Source: Halicephalobus mephisto (Eukaryota; Nematoda; Chromadorea; Rhabditida; Panagrolaimidae). Taken from it: a DNA stretch of 64,000 nucleotides. Position numbers and translations under genes: made by a program. Below are positions 46,531-57,629 of this stretch, in pieces. Every line of letters starts with the position of its first letter. Positions within the stretch are counted from its first letter, which is position 1. The notes below the pieces were generated by a model, which was not told the DNA's origin, ran no database searches, and saw only the letters and a list, made by a program, of their open reading frames with translations. The DNA lies in assembly GCA_009193035.1 (NCBI GenBank), contig SWDT01000086.1, positions 186,001 through 250,000 on the forward strand, read 5' to 3'.

Positions 46531-47225
46531 ATGCGAGGACAACAGAACCAAGCCGCTGCCGTTCAGACACAAGACAACTCTCAGGTACCGTCTTTTTTTA
46601 AAAATATTTTTGAAAACATAAGATTTAGCAAATGCAATTTGTCTTGGCATCAGATCAAATAGGAAAAAGTCAGCCACAAGTTGTATTTCAGCTGCCGCCT
46701 GGAGCTTTGACAGAAGGTTTTCAAGTTTGGTTAAATTTTTTTGATTTATATTTATTTTTTTTCTTTAGTTGATCCCTGGACAAAATATGCAGATTGTTCA
46801 ATTTTCTGAAAGTGGCGGTTTTTTGACAACGCCTGTTGTTCAAAAAAATGATCAAAATTTTGGTATGTTTTAAGTTTATTTTTTGAATAAAATTTTTTTT
46901 AGAATTTGCAGCTCCTTCGACTTCTGGTGGAATTATGAATCAGAATCAAGAATCGGAAGAAAAACCGTTTTATGTAAATGCCAAGCAATATATAAGAATT
47001 ATGAAGAGACGAGAAGCGAGAGCGAAATTGGAAGCAGAAGGAAGACTTCCGAAATGCCGAAGTAAGTATCTGCATGAATCTCGACATCAACATGCCCTAA
47101 AAAGAGCCCGTGGAGAAGGTGGGAAGTTTGACTCTGGGTCAACAAGGAGTGAAGGATCTATGTCCCCAAATGAAAAAAGAAAACGAAGTGAATCTGTATC
47201 GTCTGATCTCAATAAGTCAAATTAA
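46531..47225 (+). CDS. nfya-1: NF-YA subunit of the CCAAT-binding factor, 188 aa
   Basis: Exons: 46531-46584, 46629-46724, 46769-46862, 46903-47225. Exon 2 must end at 46724 (CAA before GTTTGG) to keep frame. Residues about 103-128 form the NF-YB/NF-YC interaction helix ([20 protein letters not shown]), and about 134-160 the DNA-binding part ([20 protein letters not shown]), both essentially invariant in animals. It binds CCAAT boxes as a nuclear trimer. The N-terminal part is short and Gln-rich, as in activation regions, and the tail is Ser/Lys-rich. At 188 residues it is short for the family. Nematodes have more than one paralogue, so the number in the symbol is a guess. AATAAA lies near 47248; the next gene is convergent. 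Confidence 0.93.
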
Positions 47226-47385
47226 ATGATTTTTAGTTTCTACCTCAATAAAAACCGAGAATATCCCGTTTTATTTGCACTTAATAATGTTTTTTCTAAC
47301 AGGCAGGGGTTTAATTTAAAACTTTACACGCGGATAAGCGATAGGTAGATGAAGTGATAGATGGATTAATCGATGACATGACTGG

Positions 47386-50300
47386 TTATTCTGTGGGTGA
47401 AGTTGTTCCAGTTGAAATTTGACTATTTGAATTTCGTGATATACCATCTGTAATAGCTACAAGACAATCACAAAGACGATCTAATTTTGATCCAAGTAAT
47501 GTACCAATTTCTTCATCTAATCGAATTTGTTTTTGTGGACGTTGAAGACGAAGTTCTTCAAGAATAAGTTCTTGATTTGTAAGAATTTGTCGTTGTAACT
47601 GAAAAAAATTATTGTTATGAAAATAGTTTTTGAAGTAGTAATAGTTGAGTTTTGATATAGGTCTTGGTAGACTAGGTCTAAGTTCTTTCAAAACTGGTCT
47701 AAGGCCCTTTAGGTCATGTCAAGGTCCTAGTTTAGGTCCTGACAGGTTGGTTAAGGTCTTTTAGACCATTTAATAACTTTTAGAATCTTAAAATTTATTA
47801 TTTATATCCTAGTAGACTAAGTTTAATTTTTTGAAGCCAATCTAAGGCCCTTTAGGTCATGTCAAGGTCCTAGTTTAGGTCCTGGCAGGTTGGTTAAAGT
47901 CCTTTAGATCATTTAATAACTTTTAGAATCTTAAAATTTATGATTTAGATCCTAGTAGACTATGTCTAAGTTCTTTCAAAACTGATTTAAGATTCTAGTT
48001 TAGGTCCTGGCAGGCTAAGATGGGATCTTTCAGAGCTTATTCAAGACCTTACAAATTATTAAATAATTTTTTGCGTTTTCAGACTCTCAATTCAGGTCCT
48101 GGTAAATGAAATCTAAGTTTTTTTGCAGCTTTTCTAAGGTCTTTTAGGCCGTGTGAAGGTCCTACAGGCCACTTGATGATCTTGTTGGATTTGTGTACCT
48201 CTGATTTACGTCTCACTAAAATGATTTAAATTCTAGAAAATTTTAAAATTTCACATTTATAAATTCACAATTTTGACCTTGTAAGATTGCTGTAGATTCT
48301 CCCTAACCAGTCTGCTAATCTTCTCGCACCTAAGTGCCTCTGATTTAGATCTTTTTAAACCAGGTTAAGAACTCAAGAAAAATATATGTGGTAATAGTGC
48401 TTAGTGCTTGGAAATTTTTGCTTTGATATACAAGTGGAATAAAAGAATAAGGAAAAAACTCAAAAATGTTCGGCAATCTTTTCGTACTTTTGCGTTCTTA
48501 ATTTGAGCCTTTTTGGACCAGATCAAGGTCTTTCAAAAATTTGCCTTTTGTCGCACCCATGATTTCAGGTCTATTATACCAGTCCAGGTCTTGCTAGAAA
48601 ATCCGATAATCCTCATGTCTATACGTGCCTAATCTAGGTCTTGTTAGGTCGAACTAAGGATTTTCAGATTTTTTGAAACCTTGAACCTAGGTCTTTCTGA
48701 AATGGTTTTTCGACTTTTTACATCTATATATCCTAACTTAGGTCCTATTAGGATAGATAGAAATTTTCTAAGATAATCAGTAATATTTTTGATTTTCTGA
48801 TTTAGGGCTTATTAGATTGATCTAGGTCTTTCTGAAATGATTTTTCGACTTTTTACATCTACATGCCTTGATTTAGGTCCTATTAGGATAGATAGAAATT
48901 TTCTAAGATAATCAGTAATCTTCTTGCTCTCCTGATTTAGGTCTTATTAGATTGATCTAGGTCTTTCTGAAATGGTTTTTCGACTTTTTACATCTACATG
49001 CCTTGATTTAGGTCCTGTTGAACTAGTGTAGATTCTTTAAGATAATCAATAATATTTTTGATTTTCTGATTCTGGCCTTAGTAGGTCGAAACAAGACCGT
49101 ACAAACCATCTAACACTATTTTCGTACTTATTCGCTCCTGATGTGGATCTCGTTGGGCCAACCTAGGACCTCCGGGCTTGCCTAAGGGATGCAAAACTCC
49201 GACTTGGAAGTCAATAAAGAACTTCCACTTCGGATTGTGTCCGATATCCCATGCTTAATACATATGTAAAAATAAATATTATTTTCCTCATTTTCTGATT
49301 TAAATTAATAATTTTATTACAGTAATCTTACCCTTATCATTTCTGTCGCGATGATTCCGGAAAAATCAGTTTCTTCGACTTGAGGATTCCCGATGGTGGG
49401 GATCATAGGAACGGCTTTTCTTTTTTTTCTTTTAGCCGATCCGGATTCTTTTTTGATTTCAGGAATTAATTCGGATTTTTTAATTCCACCAAAATCGCTC
49501 GAACTCGAACTTGTCGCTGCAGGACTCGCTTGTTGAGGTTGTTCTCCGACTTCGGATTCTTCTTGTCGATCGTTTCCGAAATTTGGAAGTAAATTAGAAT
49601 TATTTAAAATTGGTCCTAAAGCCAAAAGTAATTGTTGATTTAAAAAATCTTGAGAAGGCAAAGAATCAGAATTTCCGTCTCCTGGAGTTATTTCGCCTGA
49701 TCTGGATCCTGTTTCGCTTCTGGAATCAGCTACAGTAGTTCCGAGTTGCTGGATAATCTCTTCCACGTTGATCCTCGAGAAGATATTCGGACTGATTTCC
49801 CGATTTCCTGAACTCTCAAATAATCTGATAAATTCCGTTTCTGCAGGAGAAAATTTATGAGTAGCGGTGTCCGATGGCCTAAAATTAACGATTTTTAATT
49901 TCGAATTTTAAAAAAATTTTAAAAATTAACGATTTTTAATTTCAAAAAAATTTAAAAAATTAACGATTTTTAATTTCGAATTTTAAAAAAATTAAAAAAA
50001 TTAACGATTTTTAATTTCAAAAAAAATAAAAAAAATTAACGATTTTTAATTTCAAAAAAATCAAGAAAATTAACGATTTTTAATTTCGAATTTTAAAAAA
50101 ATCAAGAAAATTAACGATTTTTAATATCGAATTTTAACAAATCAAAAAATTAACGATTTTTAATTTTGAATTTCAAAAAAATTTAAAAAATTAATAGTTT
50201 TTTAATTTCGAATTTTAAAAAATCGAGAAAATTAACAATTTTTATTTTCAAAAAAATTAACGATTTTTTAATTTTGAATTTCTTTAAAAATTGTAAGAAT

Positions 50301-51722
50301 TTATAATTTTTTAAAAATAAAATTACATAATTATAGAAATTAAAATTTTTTTTCATAAAAATCTGGAAAAAAGTCTTGACACGAATTTTTGAATTTTCCA
50401 GTCGAGACCAAGAATCACGAAATTTCGTATTTATGTGATTTCTAGAAACATTATTTTATGTAAAATAAATATAATAGAATTTAGAAGGAATGATTCTAAC
50501 ACGAATTTTTAAATTTTCCAGTCGAGACCAAAAATCACGAAATTTCGTATTTATGTGATTTCTAGAAACATCTAGTTGGAAATAATTTAGTTTTTCCCTT
50601 CCATTTTGTCGTCCTCGAGAATTCCAGAAGCGAGATTTTGTCACTCGAGAGAAATTAGGTGAAAACCAGTTTGAAATGGACGCTAACACGTTTCCGCGGA
50701 GAACGAACCCTAGCTTCCAGTCGTCTTCGGCAATTTTTTCTTTGATCTTCTTTGTTCCGTTGTCGAAAAGGAGCGTCTCCCTTGTTGACCTTTCAAAAAA
50801 ACGCTCGCAAAATTATAATATAAAAAAAAAATAAAAAATATTTTTTGCAAAATAATTCTGACACGAATTTTGAAAAATTTTAAAAGTTGAGGTTTTGAAA
50901 GTCTGCTGGATTCTGGAGAGATCGGGAGACTTTGAGGTTTTAGACAGCTTCAAAAGCATATTTGAAATGGTTGAAAAGTTTCTAACTTTTCTATAGAATT
51001 TTGCAAGATTATATTTCGAAATATCAGAAAATTTAATTTTGGTGAAATGTGAACGAATGCCAAAAAAGATTCCTTGGCGAAATGTGAACGAACGCCAAAT
51101 TTCTGTTTTTGGCGAAATGTGAACGAATGCCAAATTTAAATTTTTGGCGAAATGTGAACGAATGTCAAAAAAAGATTCCTTGGCAAAATATGAACGAACG
51201 CCAAATTTAAATTTTTGGCGAAATGTGAACGAATGTCAAATTTAAATTTTTGGCGAAATGTGAATGAATGTCAAAAAAATTCCTTGACGAAATGTGAACA
51301 AATGCCAAAGTTAAATTTTGCATTATTATAAAAATTAAAAATATAAATTTCCGTGAAATTGTTTCGACACGAATTTCGAAAAATTTAGAAACTTCCAGAA
51401 TTTGAGATTTCAGATTTTGAATCTAAATTTTTAAACATTTTGAAAATCCTCAACAAAAATAAAAAAATGTAAAAACGGACCTTTTTCCGGTTTGAAGTTT
51501 CTGTCTCGAAGTACATTGAACATTTTGAAGTTTTTTTTTGTATTGTTCCACAGAAAACTGAGTTTCAAAAGCCGAATTTAAATCGTCCGTGATGCTTTTC
51601 CAAATTTCCATTTTTCGACGTCGGCCTTCGATGTCTTGGGTGTGTTTCGAAATCTCCGGATAATTACTGTGGTAAAGCTGAACCAGCTTCAGGGTCTGAT
51701 CACTTCTCATTATGGTCGACAT
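47386..51722 (-). CDS. Myb/SANT-like DNA-binding protein, 333 aa
   Basis: Exons: 51722-51481, 49878-49332, 47598-47386 (phases 2 and 0). The start at 51722 follows TTTTCAG by one base, a classic spliced-leader site. Residues 1-80 look like a Myb/SANT-type trihelical domain (SDQTLKLVQLYHSNYPEISK, then RRRKMEIWKSITDDLNSAF, then VEQYKKKLQNV), similar in style to zeste-like Myb_DNA-bind_5 regulators. Exon 2 is Ser/Gln-rich, with a basic motif AKRKKRKA near its end. Exon 3 is a Leu/Gln-rich helix (LQRQILTNQELILEELRLQR) that suggests oligomerisation. It is probably a transcription regulator; targets unknown. Both introns (about 1.6 and 1.7 kb) consist almost wholly of minisatellites, unlike the roughly 45-nt introns of the neighbours. 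Confidence 0.75.
47640..49200. repeat. AGGTCCT-rich diverged tandem repeats in Myb-gene intron 2
   Basis: Units of roughly 140-180 bases share TAGTTTAGGTCCTGACAGG, TTAATAACTTTTAGAATCTT and ATGATTTTTCGACTTTTTACATC-type words. Better conserved between 48800 and 49030. No reading frame. Confidence 0.75.
49880..50290. repeat. TTAACGATTTTTAATTTC tandem repeat in Myb-gene intron 1
   Basis: About ten units of 35-50 bases with an AATTAACGATTTTTAATTTC core. No gene. Confidence 0.85.
50370..50580. repeat. direct repeat, about 120 bp offset, GACACGAAT / TCCAGTCGAGACCA
   Basis: Two near-identical copies of TTTTCCAGTCGAGACCAA followed by ATCACGAAATTTCGTATTTA and GTGATTTCTAGAAACA, at 50395 and 50515. It carries the same GACACGAAT word as other repeats in the window. 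Confidence 0.8.
50590..50810. other. GC-richer island inside Myb-gene intron 1
   Basis: Non-repetitive, with an open minus-strand frame from about 50790 to 50456 that lacks usable splice phase with exon 1 or exon 2. It could be an internal promoter, an alternative exon or a captured fragment. No family is recognised. Confidence 0.35.
51038..51310. repeat. hairpin-unit minisatellite (TTGGC...GCCAA), about 8 units
   Basis: Each unit of about 32 bases reads TTTGGCGAAATGTGAACGAA then TGCCAAA. The outer TTTGGC and GCCAAA are inverted, so every unit can fold back. The same family returns at 53195-54340. Minus-strand open frames here are repeat artefacts. Confidence 0.88.
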
Positions 51723-51779
51723 TCTGAAAATTTTCATTTTTAATTTTTATTAAAAAATAAAACATTTTTTTTAAGCGAA

Positions 51780-52740
51780 TTTTTGGGATTTTTTAAAAAG
51801 TTGCAAAAATTTAAGGAAGTTGCAGAAGAATACAGGAGGCTTCTGAATCTGGTAAAAGATTAAAGAAGATTTCTAAAGCGTCTTTGAGATTCTAGAAAGT
51901 TTCGGAAGCTTTTATGAAAATATAGAAGATTTTAGAAATTTTTATAAATTCTAGAAAGTTTTGGAAATTCCTTTGAGATTCTAAAAAGTTTCGGAAGTTT
52001 TTATGAAAATACGGAAAATTTTAGAAATTTTTATAAATTCTAGAAAGTTTTGGAAATTCCTTTGAGATTCTAAAAAGTTTTAAAATCCTCTACAAAATTA
52101 CCTAAAAATTCAGAATTTTATATGAAATTCTAAAAAGTTTCGAAAGTTTTTATGAAAATATAGAAGATTTTAGAAAATTTTGGAAATTCCTTTGAGATTC
52201 TAGAAAATTCTGGAAATTTACAAGATTCCAAAAGACCTTAGGGACCTTTAAATACCATACTAGATTCTAAAAGGTTCTGATAAATTATTGTGAATTTTTC
52301 TCAACACGAACTTTAAGAACTTTTTAGAAACTTTGATGTTAGAAATTATCATAATTTTTGGAAATTGTTTTTTCCTAGGAAATTGTCTCGATATGAATTT
52401 CTGAAGTTTAAGAATTTCTAGAATCTTCATCATGAACTTCTGAATTTTAGGGATTTCTAGAAGTTTCGACACAAATTTCTGAAGTTTAGGAATTTCTAGA
52501 ATCTTCATCATGAGCTTCTGAATTTTAGGGATTTCTAGAATTCTCGACGCAAATTTCTGAAGTTTAAGAATTTCTAGAATCTTCATCACGAACTTTTGAA
52601 GTTTAGGGATTTCTAAAAATTCTCGACGCGAATTTCTGAATTTTAGGAATTTTCAAAATTCTCGACACGGATTTCTGAATTTTGGACTTCTCGACACGAT
52701 TTTCCAAGTTTTAAGAACTTCCAGAATTCTCATCACGAAA
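51780..52740. repeat. TTCTAGAA / TTTAGGAATTTCTAGAAT degenerate tandem repeats
   Basis: 51820-52240 holds TTTTGGAAATTCCTTTGAGA-type units. 52280-52740 holds paired about 33-base units with CTTCATCATGAACTTCTGAA and TCTCGACACGAATTTCTGAA. They create a 109-codon minus-strand frame (52589-52260) of repeated ILEIPKLQKF, not a real gene. Confidence 0.8.
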
Positions 52741-52744
52741 AAAT

Positions 52745-53080
52745 AGAAAAAAGCAAGCACAGTCAAGTCGTCCTTGGCAACTGCTCGTTTCCAGATCTAT
52801 TGTCTTGGCAGAAGAGCAAGTCTATTGTGCGTCTCCGAGCATTAGTCAACGTCGTAAAGGGACGAGACTGCACTTGGAGTGACTTTGAAGCTGTTCTGAC
52901 GGGATTCGGGAACGGGTTTTATGAAATCAGGATGAGAATCGCCTTGAGGGGAAGACGCATTCCCGTAAAGATTCAGTGTCAAGCGAGTGTTGCTGTTTTT
53001 GACAAAACCAGTTTGGGCCGCTCTCGCTTTAGTGCCTTTTGGATTCGAGTTTAGATCGACAAAGAATCACACTTTTAAAA
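52745..53080. other. GC-richer non-repetitive island
   Basis: About 330 bases between minisatellites with an 84-codon plus-strand frame (52800-53054) and a stop-free minus-strand frame of about 70 codons. Neither matches a family I know, nor has convincing splice sites. It may hold the promoter of the Myb gene (minus) or a lost exon. Confidence 0.35.
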
Positions 53081-53194
53081 AAATGGAAATGGACATTACA
53101 CGGAGTTGTCTCGACGCGAATTTCCAGATTCTAAAAACTTCGGGGATCTTGATTTTTATTTTAGTTTCCACTGGATCCTAGTTGGAAAATTAGA

Positions 53195-54340
53195 CATTGG
53201 CGAAATGCGAAGAATACAAAATTTAGGTTTTTGGCGAAATGTGAATAAATGTCAATTTTGATTTTTTGGCGAAATGCGAATGAATGCCAAATTTTGATTT
53301 TTGGCGAAATGCGAATAAATGTCAATTTTGATTTTTTGGCGAAATGCGAATGAATGCCAAATTTTGATTTTTGGCGAAATGTGAATAAATGTCAATTTTG
53401 ATTTTTTGGCGAAATGCGAATGAATGCCAAATTTTGATTTTTTGGTGAAATGTGAAAAATACAAAATTTAGGTTTTTGGCGAAATGTGAATAAATGTCAA
53501 TTTGGATTTTTTGGCGAAATGCGAATAAATGCCAAATTTTGATTTTTTGGTGAAATGTTAAAAATATAAAATTTTGATTTTTTCAACGAAATGTGAATAT
53601 TATCAATTTTTATTTTTTTAGCAAAATTTGAATGAATCTCAAATTTGATTTTTTGGCAAAAAATAAATATTCCCAAATTTGGTTTTTATATATTTTAAAA
53701 AACCAAAAATAAATATTCCGCGAAATTATTTCGAGGCGAATTTTCCGAATTTAGAAACTAGAAAATCTTGATTTCTGGTATTGATTTTGAATTCCCACTA
53801 GATTCTAATTCAAAAACAAGACTGAACTTCGACAATGTGAATGCCGTCAGATTTTAATCTTTGGCGTGATGCGAATTGATGCCAAAAAAGATTCTTTAGT
53901 AAAATGCGAACAAATGACAAAAAAAATTCCTTGGCAAAATGCGAACGAATGCTAAATTTAATTTTTTTATCAAAATGTGAAGAAATATCAAATATGATTT
54001 TTTGGAGAAATGTGAACAAACATCAAGTTTTTGTTTTTAGTGAAATGATGACAAATGCCAAAAAAGATTCCTTGGCGAAATGTGAACGAATGCCAAATTA
54101 AAATTTTTGGCGAAATGTGAACGAATGCTAGATTTTTGTTTTTGGCAAAATACGAACAAATGCCAAATTTTTGTTTTTGGCAAAATACGAACGAATGCTA
54201 AATTAAAATTTTTGGCGAAATGTGAAAAATACAAAATTTAAATTTCTGGCGAAATGTGAACAATATCAAAATTTAATTTTTGGCAAAATGCGAATGAATG
54301 CCAAATTTAAATTTTTGGCGAAATGTGAACAAATGCCAAA
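53195..54340. repeat. hairpin-unit minisatellite, at least two dozen units
   Basis: Same family as 51038-51310: TTTTTGGCGAAATG(T/C)GAA(C/T)(G/A)AATGCCAAA, 30-36 bases each, with variable spacer. Several units alternate in a two-unit order around 53220-53450. The minus-strand frames with repeated FSHFAKN are artefacts. Confidence 0.88.
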
Positions 54341-54379
54341 TCTGCTTTTTATACTACATAAAAATCAAGAAATTCATAT

Positions 54380-55010
54380 TTTTTGAAAATTTTCTCGACA
54401 CGAATTTACGGAATTTTCTAGAAACTTTCAGAATCCTCGATTTTGGATGTTTTTTCGATATTCAGTAGAGTTTGAGGACTTAATAATTTTTATGGTTCTA
54501 TATTTTTAAAAACTATAAAATTCTAAGAAGTTTCAGAATCTTATTAAATTCTAGAAACTTTCAAAAATTTCGAAATTTTTAAATAAGTTTTAGAAATTTT
54601 CAAAAATATCTAATTTCTTTAAAAACTTACTTTAGAATTCCGAATTTTTCAGAATTAAATTAGATTCTGGAAAATTTTCTAAGATTCTAGAAACTTTCAA
54701 AAATTTCGAAATTTTCAAAAATTTTTAATTTCTTTAAAAACTTACTTTAGAATTCCGAATTTTTCAGAATTAAATTAGATTCTGGAAAATTTTCTAAGAT
54801 TCTACAAATTCTCAGAAATTTCGAAATTTTTAATTCCGAATTTTTCAAAATTCTATTAGATTCTGGAAAATTTCCTAAGATTCTAGAAATTTTCAAAAAT
54901 TTCGAAATTTCTAAACTTTTCCAAAAAGTTATTCTAGAGTTTCGAAATTTCCATAATATTCTACAAAATTATAAAAGTTTTCATTTAAAAACTTAAAAAA
55001 AAGCAAAAAC
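54380..55010. repeat. degenerate repeat TTTCAAAAATTTCGAAATTT
   Basis: Units of about 115-120 bases share TTAGATTCTGGAAAATTTTC, TAAGATTCTAGAAACTTTCA and ACTTACTTTAGAATTCCGAA between 54590 and 54890. No gene. Confidence 0.75.
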
Positions 55011-55019
55011 CAGATTAGC

Positions 55020-55300
55020 CAAGACCTGAAGCAAGCACTGGAAGAAATAATATGCTTGGTCTCTTGTGAGACTTCGTTCTTCGCTTATCTACTTTTTGCC
55101 TTTCTGACTCTCTCCCGATAAGGAGGGCACTTGCTTCTCAAGTGTTTGGCCGCTGATTTGACTCAAGCCTATCACTCTATGTTCCATCCTTTTGCGGAAA
55201 CCTGGAAAAACGTCTTTTTTTCTTCTTCCATTGTCGTTACGGACACGTTTTCCTTGATTTCTAACGCTAGATAAGACTTCCATGCTCGACACACAGTTTC
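55020..55300. other. unassigned non-repetitive stretch with a 67-codon minus frame
   Basis: A minus-strand frame 55292-55089 starts M-S-S-M-E-V and is Lys/Arg-rich. It has no recognised domain and no spliced partner. It could be an exon of an unseen gene, a 5' leader or chance. Confidence 0.25.
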
Positions 55301-55642
55301 AAACTTTAAAAATCAATTTTTTCTAATTCTTCCAATAAATTTAATTTTACAAAAATTTCTTTCGACTTAATCTCAAAACTAACATCTCCCAACTTAAAAG
55401 AACAATCTCAGAAATTGTATCCATTTGCATTAAAATGACTTCTTCGATATTTAGTTCCGTCTTATTCTTATCGAAATGGCGCCAACTATACGACCAAGCC
55501 TCCCCGTAGGCTTAAGTCAGGGCTCCCCTAAGTTCCGAACACAAAAATCAAACTCCAAAGTTGTTTAATTTATCAGAATACTCAGATTCCGAAACAATCA
55601 TTTATTTATCGATAGTTCAACAAAAACAAATTGCTTTACGGC

Positions 55643-56338
55643 TTAGACTTCGACGGGATGCTCAATCCACTTGGTAAGAGGTCCATGAGCAGTAACCAAC
55701 TTCACATTAGCTCCATCAGGAAGAAGTCTGCCAGCATCACGATGGTCTTCGTACTCTGCGCGATCAAACTTGGTGAATCCCCATTTACGAGAAACAACGA
55801 TAAATTGACGTCCAGGGAACTTGAACTTGGCACGACGGAAAGCTTCAAGAGCATGAGGAGCGTGCTGAAACAGAATTATTACTTTGATAGGACAAACGGG
55901 GTAACCTACAGCATCCTTGACACGGATGGACATCAAAACATCATTGAGTGCGACACGAGCAACAAGACCTTGAGGCTTACCGAAGGCTCCTCTCATACCA
56001 GTTTGGAGACGATCAGCGCCGGCACATGAAAGCATCTTGTTGATACGGACAACGTGGAAAGGATGCTTCCTGACACGCATGTGGAAACCGTCCTTACCGC
56101 ACATCTTGACCATGTACTTGTTGGCACAGATACGAGCGGCTTCCAAGGCTTCAGATGATAAATGTTCACGTTCGTTGGAAATCATGTGAACACATGTCGG
56201 GAATTCATCAACGGTGGCACGCTTACGGCCCAAATCGTAGATACGGATCTTAGGATCTGGGACACCACGGCAGAACCGAGACTTGGGATAAGGCTTGTTC
56301 TTGATGTAACGATAGCAACGCGCCGGTCTGCGACCCAT
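55643..56338 (-). CDS. rpl-10: 60S ribosomal protein L10 (uL16), 216 aa
   Basis: Exons: 56338-55910 and 55864-55643. Residue 1 on reads [20 protein letters not shown], the universal start. [41 protein letters not shown], the [13 protein letters not shown] loop near the peptidyl-transferase centre and [11 protein letters not shown] are all present. Length matches C. elegans RPL-10 (about 214). The single intron (55909-55865, 45 nt) is phase 0 and has no stop in frame, so a naive reading runs through it and adds 15 residues between VKDA and HAPHALEAF; the family alignment excludes them. The start follows TATTTTAG by 8 bases, a spliced-leader acceptor (56347-56348). A polyadenylation AATAAA lies near 55600. 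Confidence 0.97.
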   Translation of the reverse strand: MGRRPARCYRYIKNKPYPKSRFCRGVPDPKIRIYDLGRKRATVDEFPTCVHMISNEREHLSSEALEAARICANKYMVKMCGKDGFHMRVRKHPFHVVRINKMLSCAGADRLQTGMRGAFGKPQGLVARVALNDVLMSIRVKDAVGYPVCPIKVIILFQHAPHALEAFRRAKFKFPGRQFIVVSRKWGFTKFDRAEYEDHRDAGRLLPDGANVKLVTAHGPLTKWIEHPVEV

Positions 56339-56890
56339 GTTGATACCTAAAATACTAAATTTACACGCGTTTTTATATAAAATTTCGTAAAATACTTCAC
56401 GTAATGCGAAGACCAAGAGAAAACGAATGTGGAAAAATATTTTCATCACAGATTTAAGAAGAAAAACAGCGAAAATGATGACAAATAGAATGGACCGAGA
56501 TATCATAAATCGCAAGAAATCTGACGAAATCGGTTTCAATTTCGATGGAAAGTGTGTAAAATAGGTTGGAGAGGATAAAAGTGATTTCCTATTGGTAAAT
56601 TTTCAGAAATAACGAAGGAGGATAAGGATTTAAACGGGAAAATGGGAAACATAGTAGAGAGTAAGTCAAATGAAGAAACGAAGCAACCAAGACCGTACGG
56701 CTGGTTTTCCGTGCGGGACCCTTCCCTGCTGTCTCGCTTTCTCTTCGAAGTTCGATTCCAGCAAAAAAATGAGCGTTGTTTTTTTAGAGTTTTCATTTTT
56801 TGAATTTTTATTTTTCAACGTCAAAAAAGTTATAATTATGCAAGTTATACTATCTACAACATAATTGAGTAGTTTAAAAACAGTAATGAT

Positions 56891-57191
56891 TTATATGAAA
56901 TGAGTGACGGGATATTTCTGGGTGAGGATTTATGTTCGAATTTCAGAATTGGAACTAAACAAAAAGTATTTAGATACAGTAGTCGGGTTCATATATTCTG
57001 AATTCGAAGTCAACCTTCAGAACCGAGGATTCTGAAGACCAATTCTGCGTTTTAGGGATATATCGAATTTTATATCAAAGTTATTAAAAAATGTGAATTT
57101 ACCTAAAATGACTTCGAATACTATAAAATATACAAAGTTATTTAAAATAATTTTTAAATTTAAATTAAAGTTGTAAAAATTAAAACAGAAA
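56891..57191 (+). repeat. dispersed repeat, copy 1 (copy 2 at 62351-62617)
   Basis: Near-identical to 62351-62617 over its whole length except for a 34-base segment missing from copy 2. It begins TTATATGAAATGAGTGACGG and ends AATTAAAACAGAAA. No coding potential and no inverted ends. The remainder of 56400-57480 is AT-rich, with no gene seen. Confidence 0.88.
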
Positions 57192-57491
57192 TATTGCATC
57201 ACATATATGAACGTGAAAATAGTTTTATTTTTTCAATTTATGTTTGACGTGAGTTTGGAAGTGATTGATATATGAAAACCTGCTCTGATATCATTTTAGT
57301 GAGGGGTACTGTAAATAAGTAGTTTGACAAAACGTGAATTTCCCTCCGAAATTTGATATTTTCGTTTTTATTCGATCGTAAAAATAATCATTCAGGATTT
57401 CGATTTTCTGTTTAATGTACAAATTTTGTTTTATCCTTTTTCGATGAATTATTCTCCAGAGCACTCCTAGATCGTTGCTGAGGCTGTAAAA

Positions 57492-57570
57492 TGATAACAC
57501 AGCAACAGTGATAGCACCAAAGATCCGGGAATGATAAGACAGAAAACCAGGAGCTGGGACTCATATAAAA
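57492..57570 (+). promoter_or_regulatory. GATA sites and TATA box of the aspartic protease gene
   Basis: TGATAA at 57492-57497, TGATAG at 57509-57514 and TGATAAG at 57532-57538 are followed by TATAAAA at 57564-57570, 60 bases before the ATG. In Caenorhabditis, TGATAA sites bound by ELT-2-class GATA factors drive gut genes, including aspartic proteases. Use here is inferred. Confidence 0.6.
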
Positions 57571-57629
57571 AAGCAATTAATGCTTCTGAATCATTTGTAT
57601 CTCGCCGGAGACTCCATAATCCAGCGAAA

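Noticed and set aside
52260..52589. 109-codon minus-strand frame with repeated ILEIPKLQKF
   Set aside because: Produced by a 33-base tandem repeat; no flanking exon or recognised domain.
53252..54234. Minus-strand frames with repeated FSHFAKN peptides
   Set aside because: Translations of the TTGGC...GCCAA minisatellite in several frames; not genes.
56735..56765. GTTCGATTCC suggesting a tRNA T-arm
   Set aside because: The flanking five bases on each side do not pair, and no acceptor or anticodon stem could be built on either strand.
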